12,489 bases of DNA from Treponema sp. (lineage in GTDB: Bacteria; Spirochaetota; Spirochaetia; Treponematales; Breznakiellaceae), in NCBI GenBank assembly GCA_031263265.1, contig JAISGE010000021.1, positions 1 through 12,489 of the forward strand. Direction: 5' to 3'. Both the position numbers and the translations under genes were made by a program. The notes below the pieces were generated by a model. It was not told the origin of the DNA and did not search any database. It saw only the letters and a list, made by a program, of their open reading frames with translations. Each line of letters starts with the position of its first letter. Position 1 is the stretch's first letter. This document shows positions 7,146 through 12,489 of this stretch, one piece after another.

Positions 7146-8027
7146 ATGAAAAGAAAGGTTGTGGTATTCGCAGTAGTCCTGGGTATGGTGTTCTTATCCA
7201 TGAGCTGTAAAGGCACGAAAACATCAATCGTGGTAGGTGCAAAAGACTTTACCGAACAGGATATACTGGGTAATATGGTGTACTTGCTGATTGAGGCTCA
7301 TACGGATTTAAAGGTAGAGTACAAGCACGAGATGAGTTCCAATGTGGTATTTGCCGCGATAAAAAGCGGTGATATTGATATGTATATTGATTATACGGGT
7401 ACGGTGTATGGTAACTATTTAGGGTATTCAGAAATGAAAGGTGCAGAAGCCATATACGCCATTGTTGTACAGGCCCTTAAAGACCAATACGATCTACTCA
7501 TGTTGGAGCCTCTTGGATTTAACAACACGTATACCTTGTCGGTACGGAAGGACATCGCTGAACAATACGGTCTTAAAACCTACAGTGATTTGGCGAAGGT
7601 ATCTCAGGATTTGACATTGGGTGCGACCTTTGAAGTGCTGAATAGAAACGATGGTATTCCTAATCTAAAAAAGACCTATGACATGTCTTTCAAAAGTGAA
7701 AAAGCGATTGATGGTACCCTTCGCTATACGGCTATAGCCAAGGATGAGATTCAGGTTACCGATGCGTTTTCTACCGACGGATTGCTCATGGAATACGATT
7801 TGGTGGTACTTGAAGATGACAAACAGTTTTTTCCGCCCTATTATGCCGCGCCTGTTATTCGGGCCCAAACTGCGGAAAAATACCCGGAAGTTCAGAATCT
7901 ATTACGGAAACTGAGCAATATCTTGGATGATGCTACCATGAGGGAATTAAATTACCATGTGGATGTGTTGAAGGAAAGCCCCACTGAAACGGCCCGAAAC
8001 TTCCTCAAAGCCCGGGGACTTATCTAA
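7146..8027 (+). CDS. opuCC: OpuC-type substrate-binding lipoprotein (OpuAC family)
   Basis: 293 residues, with AAGGAAGG 7 nt before the ATG. Signal peptide with a relaxed lipobox (LSMSC, Cys21). The body matches the OpuAC/PF04069 fold: IVVGAKDFTEQDILGNMV (about 29-46), IKSGDIDMYIDYTGTVYGNY (about 73-92), LGFNNTYTLSVRKDIAEQYG and VTDAFSTDGLLMEYDLVVLE. It would capture a quaternary-ammonium osmolyte outside the inner membrane and deliver it to the permease. The exact substrate cannot be read from the sequence. Last gene of the operon, followed by a strong hairpin. Confidence 0.88.
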   Translation: MKRKVVVFAVVLGMVFLSMSCKGTKTSIVVGAKDFTEQDILGNMVYLLIEAHTDLKVEYKHEMSSNVVFAAIKSGDIDMYIDYTGTVYGNYLGYSEMKGAEAIYAIVVQALKDQYDLLMLEPLGFNNTYTLSVRKDIAEQYGLKTYSDLAKVSQDLTLGATFEVLNRNDGIPNLKKTYDMSFKSEKAIDGTLRYTAIAKDEIQVTDAFSTDGLLMEYDLVVLEDDKQFFPPYYAAPVIRAQTAEKYPEVQNLLRKLSNILDDATMRELNYHVDVLKESPTETARNFLKARGLI

Positions 8028-8048
8028 GTCTTATTGACGTAGAGTAAC

Positions 8049-8080
8049 GGGCAAAAGCGGTTCATAAGCCGCTTTTGCCC
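8049..8080. terminator. Bidirectional hairpin between convergent operons
   Basis: GGGCAAAAGCGG (8049-8060) and CCGCTTTTGCCC (8069-8080) pair perfectly over 12 bp with an 8-nt loop. It lies 21 nt after the opuCC stop and 24 nt beyond the minus-strand permease stop, so it can end both transcripts. There is no clean U-run after the stem in either direction. Confidence 0.7.
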
Positions 8081-8104
8081 AAAACCAATTTAAAATGGGC
8101 TTGA

Positions 8105-8953
8105 TTATTCTTTAACACCGCCCATAGCCACGCCGGAAATAATAAACCGGGACATGAACGCATAAAAGATAATTACCGGAACAATCGACACCGCGATCCC
8201 CAAGTAAATTCCGCCGTATTCAGTCCGGTAAATATCACCCCTGAGGGCCTGCACCAGCATCGGCAAGGTGTACTTTCTCTGGCTCGAAATAAGTACGAAG
8301 GGGGTAAAGAAGTTGTTCCAGCTTGCAACAAACGCGAAGATGGCCTGAGCCGCAATCGCAGGACTCAAAATCGGCAAAACCACCGCGTTGTAAATACGGA
8401 ACTCGCCTGCACCGTCGATACGCGCCGCCTCAATCAATTCTTTGGGGAGCACCGCCTGCATGTATTGCCGCATGAAAAGGACCGTACCTGCTGCGGCAAT
8501 GCTGGGGATGATGAGCGGGATGTAATTGTCCAAGAGGTGCAAACGGGACATGAACTGATAGAACCCGATAAACGAGAGGGACGCGGGCAGCATCATGATA
8601 ACCAGAATAATGGTCCACAGTACTACCCGGCCTTTGAAACGGTACACATGTATGCCATAAGCCGTCATCGACGAGAAGTACACGCACAATACCGTGGAGC
8701 ACACCGCGATCAGGGCGCTGTTGAAAAAGCCCTGCCAAATCTGGAAGCCCCGTCCGGTAAGCACCTGCCAGTTGTAAAGCATGTTGGTTCCGGGCAGCAG
8801 GGAGATTCCCTGGTTGATCTGTTCGGTACTTCGGGTGGCGTTTACCAGCAAGAGATAGATGGGCACAATCGAAAGCAGCACAAAGAAGCCCATCAGCACA
8901 TAAACGACAGTCCGTGACGTGCTTAGCGAAAGTTTATAGGATGTCTTGTTCAT
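8105..8953 (-). CDS. Sugar ABC importer permease, MalG-type (CUT1)
   Basis: 282 residues with about six membrane segments. The EAA loop is LIEAARIDGAGEFRIYNAVV (173-192), followed by LPILSPAIAAQAIFAFVASWNNFF, standard for MalG/LacG-like permeases of carbohydrate uptake transporter family 1. Its ATG overlaps the stop of the preceding permease gene by ATGA (8953-8950), so translation is probably coupled. It is the last gene of the operon. The sugar is unknown. Confidence 0.9.
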   Translation of the reverse strand: MNKTSYKLSLSTSRTVVYVLMGFFVLLSIVPIYLLLVNATRSTEQINQGISLLPGTNMLYNWQVLTGRGFQIWQGFFNSALIAVCSTVLCVYFSSMTAYGIHVYRFKGRVVLWTIILVIMMLPASLSFIGFYQFMSRLHLLDNYIPLIIPSIAAAGTVLFMRQYMQAVLPKELIEAARIDGAGEFRIYNAVVLPILSPAIAAQAIFAFVASWNNFFTPFVLISSQRKYTLPMLVQALRGDIYRTEYGGIYLGIAVSIVPVIIFYAFMSRFIISGVAMGGVKE

Positions 8954-9915
8954 GCCCGGGCCCCCTTCTTTTTAAGATCCGATCTATCCTGCATGAAGAA
9001 GAAGATTAAAAGCGCAAGTATCAAGGTTATGATAAACACGCCGATTGAAATGGTCGCCGCATAGGAATAGTCATTCACCCCCTGGAAAGCCAGGTTGTAA
9101 AGATACACCGTGGTTGTCCGTATCTTGAAGTCAGGAGCGCCTCGCATATCGGTGAGCAGGAACGGAACTTCCAGCATCTGCATACCGCCGATCATGGAGG
9201 TTACTAAGGTGTACAGCATGATAGGACGCAAGAGGGGCAAAGTAATTTTCCAGGTAATCTGGCTTGAACTCGCGCCATCAATAACCGCGGCCTCGTTGAG
9301 GGAGGTGGGGATGCTCGTGATGCCTGCCATGAGGAGGATCACGGTTTGTCCGTACCACATCCACCACTGGATAAACGAAACGATACCCCGGGAAATCGGC
9401 ACAGAACGGAAGAAGTTAAACGCTTCCTGAACCGTTTGTCCGTCCCGGACGACTTCCGCGTAAATACCCAGACTTTGCAAAAACTGATTCACCGGGCCCA
9501 CTGGATAGGCAAACAAGCTGCGGAAAAGCATGGCCACCGAAGCTGCGGTCAGTAGGTTCGGCATGTAGATAATCGCCCGAACCGCACCGCATCCTTTCAG
9601 CCGTAATGTAACATCGGAAAACCATACGGAAAGGAGGAACGCGATACCGATCTGGGGTATGAAGTTCCAGCCCCACATGATAAACGTGTTCCCCACTGCA
9701 CCCCAGAAATAGGGGTCATGCACAAGCCGGGAAAAGTTGGTCAAGCCGGTAATGTTAAAACTTGGGTTTAGTCCTTTTAAGTCGGTGAAAGAAAGAAACA
9801 AGGTGTAGACCGTTGGATAGAGATTAAATCCCGCAAAAACAAGAACAAAAGGCAAAACAAAGAAGTAACCCCACTTCTGCAGCTTCGTTTCGTTCCCGCC
9901 AATTTTAGCTTTCAT
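8950..9915 (-). CDS. Sugar ABC importer permease, MalF-type (CUT1)
   Basis: 321 residues from the ATG at 9915, which has AGGAGG (9925-9920) 4 nt upstream. A longer start at 9948 would lie in the loop of the terminator hairpin and is rejected. About six membrane segments; the EAA loop is LNEAAVIDGASSSQITWKIT (206-225) with LPLLRPIML after it. It pairs with the MalG-type protein as the membrane channel. Expression must pass the terminator just upstream. Confidence 0.9.
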   Translation of the reverse strand: MKAKIGGNETKLQKWGYFFVLPFVLVFAGFNLYPTVYTLFLSFTDLKGLNPSFNITGLTNFSRLVHDPYFWGAVGNTFIMWGWNFIPQIGIAFLLSVWFSDVTLRLKGCGAVRAIIYMPNLLTAASVAMLFRSLFAYPVGPVNQFLQSLGIYAEVVRDGQTVQEAFNFFRSVPISRGIVSFIQWWMWYGQTVILLMAGITSIPTSLNEAAVIDGASSSQITWKITLPLLRPIMLYTLVTSMIGGMQMLEVPFLLTDMRGAPDFKIRTTTVYLYNLAFQGVNDYSYAATISIGVFIITLILALLIFFFMQDRSDLKKKGARA

Positions 9916-9926
9916 GGTGCCTCCTG

Positions 9927-9962
9927 AAAAAAACTCAACCCTCCGCAAGGTGCGGAGGGTTG
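9927..9962 (-). terminator. Intrinsic terminator (attenuator) inside the sugar importer operon
   Basis: On the minus strand CAACCCTCCGCA (9962-9951), a 3-nt loop and TGCGGAGGGTTG (9947-9936) form a perfect 12-bp stem, followed by AG and seven T (9933-9927). It starts 6 nt after the binding-protein stop, and the ribosome binding site of the next gene follows immediately. Confidence 0.88.
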
Positions 9963-9968
9963 GCAGAA

Positions 9969-11237
9969 CTAGAGACCAAGCTGGGCGTTTACCTGGGATC
10001 TGAAATCCTGTATTGCCTGCTCTTTTGATTTTTCAGCGTTGATATACGCGTTGGTAGCTTCAAGGAACAGGCCTTCAATCGCCTGATCGGTCCCCTGGGT
10101 TAGCTTCCCGTTGACCTCTTTTGCCAGCTCGGCAAACACCGCGTAGTGGTTCTGCCCGCCGAGGAACGGCTCGGAGAAGCTGTCCTTGATCTTATCAACA
10201 ACGACCGTATTGCCCACCAAGTCCCCTGAGGTCAGGGCGTAGGTCTCCAGGAAACTGTCGTCGGTGGTCAGGTAGCGGATAAGCTCCTTGGCCCCTTCAG
10301 GGTTCTTGGTATTTTTCCATGCGGCGATCCACGTACCGCCCCAGCGGTACGGCATGGGTCCAGGGATCATCGCCCAGTCTCCGGCCGTGTCAGGTGCGTT
10401 GGTTTTCAGCACATAGTGCAGCCCCCACGTGGGGAGGAAATAGGAAAAAACTTCGACCGTATTGTTGCGTTCATCGGTGAGTTTGCCCTGCATACCGGCA
10501 AACCAGCCTTCCGACCACTGGGCAACACGGCCTTCTTCGCCCTTGTCATGCAACAGCCGCACCGTATCAAGATAACTTTCCATCGCGGGATCTATGTAGA
10601 GCTTGCCGTCAACGACCCAGGGTTGCTGGCGGGCCGCCTTGTACGGCATGAGCAGATCCTGGAATGCGGAAATCGCCACACAGGTGCCGCCCGACTCCTC
10701 CTTGAGTAAGTCCGCGGTTGAGAGAAAGGTCGGTAAATCCCTGAAATAGGTCTGGACTACCTCAGGATCGTCTGTTCCCAGGTATTTCTGTGCAAGGCTT
10801 CGCTTGTAGAACACCGCTCCCGGCGCAGCCTGCCACGACATACCATAGACCTTGCCGTTGTAACTGCCGACATCAACCGGATATTGCAGGATTTTGCTCT
10901 TGTTGGCCTCGTATACATCCGTAATATCCAGCAAAAGACCAGATTCAACGTACTTGCGGACAAACGCGTCCTCAAGACCGAACACATCCGGCGCACCCTG
11001 ACCAGAGGCAAGAACCGGGTCCAGCTTGTTAGGGAACTGCTCGGTAGGCGTAAGTGAATACTCAATCACCATATCGGGATGAGCCGGTTTGTAGTAGTCA
11101 TTAACAAGTCCGCCGATCTCATCGGTGAAAGACCAGACTACCAGTTTGTTGGGATCGCCTGAGGATTTCGCTTGACATCCCCCACATAAGGCGACTACCA
11201 GGACTGCACTACACAATCCTAAAATCACTCTTCTCAT
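9969..11237 (-). CDS. Sugar ABC importer substrate-binding lipoprotein (family 1)
   Basis: 422 residues from the ATG at 11237, with GGAGG (11247-11243) 5 nt upstream; the ATG at 11249 would overlap that site. Basic MRR, hydrophobic segment and a relaxed lipobox (LCGGC, Cys21). The fold is that of extracellular solute-binding protein family 1 (MalE-like): LVVWSFTDEIGG at the mature N-terminus, GQGAPDVFGLED, NGKVYGMSWQAAPGAVFYKR, WAMIPGPMPYRWGGTWIAAW and AKELIRYLTTDD. Many aromatic residues suit a sugar site. First gene of the operon, with its own promoter. No ATPase gene is next to it, so a shared MsmK/MalK-type ATPase elsewhere is likely. Confidence 0.9.
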   Translation of the reverse strand: MRRVILGLCSAVLVVALCGGCQAKSSGDPNKLVVWSFTDEIGGLVNDYYKPAHPDMVIEYSLTPTEQFPNKLDPVLASGQGAPDVFGLEDAFVRKYVESGLLLDITDVYEANKSKILQYPVDVGSYNGKVYGMSWQAAPGAVFYKRSLAQKYLGTDDPEVVQTYFRDLPTFLSTADLLKEESGGTCVAISAFQDLLMPYKAARQQPWVVDGKLYIDPAMESYLDTVRLLHDKGEEGRVAQWSEGWFAGMQGKLTDERNNTVEVFSYFLPTWGLHYVLKTNAPDTAGDWAMIPGPMPYRWGGTWIAAWKNTKNPEGAKELIRYLTTDDSFLETYALTSGDLVGNTVVVDKIKDSFSEPFLGGQNHYAVFAELAKEVNGKLTQGTDQAIEGLFLEATNAYINAEKSKEQAIQDFRSQVNAQLGL

Positions 11238-11264
11238 ACTATCCTCCACAAATCGTAATAGCTT

Positions 11265-11293
11265 ATTATGGATAGGCGAATGTTATTTGTCAA
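11265..11293 (-). promoter_or_regulatory. Promoter of the sugar importer operon
   Basis: Minus strand TTGACA (11293-11288), 17-nt spacer, CATAAT (11270-11265), about 28 nt before the binding-protein start. No obvious catabolite or LacI-type operator was recognised nearby. The stretch 11294-11460 holds no gene that I can support; it has a small TTGTC-N5-GACAA repeat at 11400-11414. Confidence 0.7.
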
Positions 11294-11471
11294 GTAGAGT
11301 CTTTCCCAAAACCCTCGGCTAAAGGATGAAGTGCTGAATCATCGGTAATGTTCTAAAATCATTGAAGCACATATAGTCTCCCAAAAAACCAGACATTTAT
11401 TGTCAAGGCGACAACTATCTTGTGGTGCAATTTTTTTTCCGGGGCAAAAAGGGAAAGTATGATATACTTAC

Positions 11472-11495
11472 GGTATCCCAAGGGAGGGGGATACC
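11472..11495 (+). promoter_or_regulatory. Hairpin holding the transposase ribosome binding site in its loop
   Basis: GGTATCCC (11472-11479) pairs with GGGATACC (11488-11495) around the loop AAGGGAGG, which contains the Shine-Dalgarno. The 3' arm ends 1 nt before the ATG at 11497. Such structures can limit translation of transposase. Confidence 0.5.
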
Positions 11496-11496
11496 T

Positions 11497-12212
11497 ATGG
11501 ATACACAAGAACGGGAAAAACTCATAACGGACGCCGTGGCGGAATTTGAGGCGGGCCTACGGTCAAAAGCGGAGCAATTTGAAGCAACCCACGCCGAACG
11601 AAAACTGACTATCAGCGTCATAGAAACGATTTGGGGAGAAACCCGGAAGTTGTCGGATGAGATTATCAAACGGGTCTATACCGAAATGACTAACGGCAGT
11701 GAAGAAAAGCTGGCACAGGAAAAAAACTGCCCTCGACGAAGCAGGCATAATCGTCCGGAACAAAGGGAAACAGGAACGGCAGATACCGACCACCCAGGGC
11801 GTGTTGCGCCTGCGGCGGAGTGTCTTGAAGGCACAGTGGGACGGGACTGAGGGCGTGGAGCGCCGCAACCGGGAGATACTACCTCTGGACGAGTATTTAC
11901 AGATAAGCGGGCTGCCGTTCAAAATGAGTCCTGAAATGATGACGGAGACGGCCTTTTTCGGGGTTCACGAAAGTTCCTTTGCGTCAGCCGAACAGATGAT
12001 CCGGAAATACCTGCCCGCCCGGATAAGCGACAGCCTTATCCGTGAAGCAACCGAATATGCGGGCAGAAAGACCTTTGAGGAAGACACCCGCCGGGCCTGC
12101 CCGATAGAACAGAATCCGGATAAAATCCCCGACCAACCAGACCAGAAGGGGATTTTATATAGTATGGTAGACGGTACGGCCATCAACACCCGCCTGAAGG
12201 ACTGCCAAGGGT
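11497..12212 (+). pseudogene. Transposase remnant, frameshifted and 3'-truncated (UPF0236/ISLre2- or ISKra4-like)
   Basis: The frame starts at the ATG at 11497 and stays sensible to about 11720 (ISVIETIWGETRKLSDEIIK), then becomes nonsense. The frame one base further on is sensible from about 11721 to 12212 (ERQIPTTQGVLRLRRSVLKA; NREILPLDEYLQISGLPF; LPARISDSLIREATEYAG; ILYSMVDGTAINTRLKD). The switch falls in a run of seven A (11720-11726); losing one A would restore one frame. The layout of a helical N-terminus, a TTQG-x-x-LRR strand, a PLDE-x-x-x-x-SGLPF segment and then VDGT, a likely first catalytic Asp, fits UPF0236/ISLre2-type DDE transposases. The rest of the catalytic domain is missing. 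Family assignment is tentative; inactivity is fairly sure. Confidence 0.6.
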
Positions 12213-12396
12213 CTACCTGGCGGGGAACAACAACCCCGCCCTACTTGCGAGCCGCCAGCGGTGGCTGGAAAAACAACGCGGTATCGCCATCACCTCGGGC
12301 TGGCCTATGCCAGAATTCGGTGTCATGCTTCTTACCGTGTTTTATAAAAACACAGCCTTGTTTTTTGAGCATACCGAGCAGTTCGCCTTCCTTCAT
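12213..12396 (-). pseudogene. hicA: HicA-like mRNA interferase toxin, probably frameshifted
   Basis: From the ATG at 12396 the frame reads MKEGELLGMLKKQGCVFIKH and then GKKHDTEFWHRP. This matches the HicA start pattern (M-K-x-x-E-L-L, G-C-x-F-x-x-H-G-x-x-H-D), with His24 at the position of the known catalytic His. This frame continues as non-HicA-like sequence and stops at 12241 (51 codons). One base over, the frame continues with PEVMAIPRCF and LASRAGL, which looks like the IPRH and AGL end of HicA, and stops with TAG at 12215-12213. One indel near 12300-12309 would therefore give a normal length of about 63 residues. The start overlaps the upstream gene by ATGA. It converges on the transposase remnant. 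Confidence 0.55.
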
Positions 12397-12489
12397 ACAA
12401 CGGCGACCTGTAAATGCCCTGTTTTTTTCTTAATATTTTTTTCTTGTTCTTCTTCAAGATAAATATCGTAGAGGTCCAGGAGCATTTCT
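12393..12489 (-). CDS. C-terminal end of a gene coupled to hicA; possible antitoxin
   Basis: Minus-strand open frame entering from the right edge; 31 codons and a TGA (12395-12393) are visible. The sequence starts EMLLDLYDIYLEEEQEKNIK, is charged and helical, and ends LQVAVV. The stop overlaps the hicA-like ATG (ATGA, 12396-12393), the coupling usual for toxin-antitoxin pairs. I cannot recognise HicB from this fragment, so its role as antitoxin rests on position only. Confidence 0.45.
   Translation of the reverse strand, partial: EMLLDLYDIYLEEEQEKNIKKKTGHLQVAVV

Noticed and set aside
9916..9948. Longer N-terminus for the MalF-type permease starting at 9948
   Set aside because: That start lies in the terminator loop and the true ribosome binding site is at 9925-9920, before the ATG at 9915.
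11719..11750. Programmed -1 frameshift at A AAA AAC in the transposase
   Set aside because: The slippery heptamer is in the right phase, but the -1 frame meets TAA soon after; the continuing frame needs a shift the other way.
12224..12433. Plus-strand reading frame resembling a continuation of the transposase or a separate protein
   Set aside because: It is the antisense of the hicA-like gene, which has a recognisable family signature and a coupled start.
1..12489. CRISPR array, tRNA or rRNA genes, riboswitch
   Set aside because: No regularly spaced direct repeats or conserved RNA cores were seen on either strand by eye.

Overview
The window looks like chromosomal DNA of a spirochaete close to Treponema, possibly one of the gut treponemes. 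This is inferred from gene content and not from any marker gene. At least six predicted lipoproteins with loose, spirochaete-style lipoboxes lie in 12.5 kb. One of them belongs to the Ig/beta-sandwich-like surface lipoproteins common in treponemes. The ABC importers have lipoprotein binding proteins.

Layout. (1) Positions 1-805, minus strand: the N-terminal part of a lipoprotein gene that runs off the left edge. Its fifth to tenth codons are a run of 17 C (17 G on the plus strand, 776-792). The run lies between a good promoter plus Shine-Dalgarno on one side and the signal peptide on the other. The sequenced length is in frame, and a change of one base either way brings an early stop, so the gene looks built for ON/OFF phase variation. 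(2) 1102-4273, plus strand: an operon of three lipoproteins, LpoB-like, COG3014-like and LPP20-like, probably working together at the cell envelope. (3) 4520-8027, plus strand: a BusR-like regulator (GntR helix-turn-helix, coiled coil, RCK_C/TrkA-C) followed by an OpuC-type compatible-solute ABC importer: ATPase with two CBS domains, one permease and a lipoprotein binding protein. RCK_C and CBS are both domain types known to bind c-di-AMP in relatives, so osmolyte uptake may be controlled at two levels by that nucleotide. (4) 8049-8080: a strong hairpin between convergent genes. (5) 8105-11237, minus strand: a CUT1-type sugar importer (binding protein, then two permeases) without its own ATPase. 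A strong intrinsic terminator sits between the binding-protein gene and the permease genes and probably sets their ratio. (6) 11497-12489: decayed accessory DNA. It holds a frameshifted and truncated transposase remnant whose ribosome binding site lies in a hairpin, convergent with a probable broken hicA toxin gene. That toxin gene overlaps, by ATGA, an upstream partner gene cut by the window edge.

No rRNA, tRNA or CRISPR array was seen. The most interesting signals are the in-frame poly-C switch and the BusR-OpuC arrangement with a possible bipartite operator.
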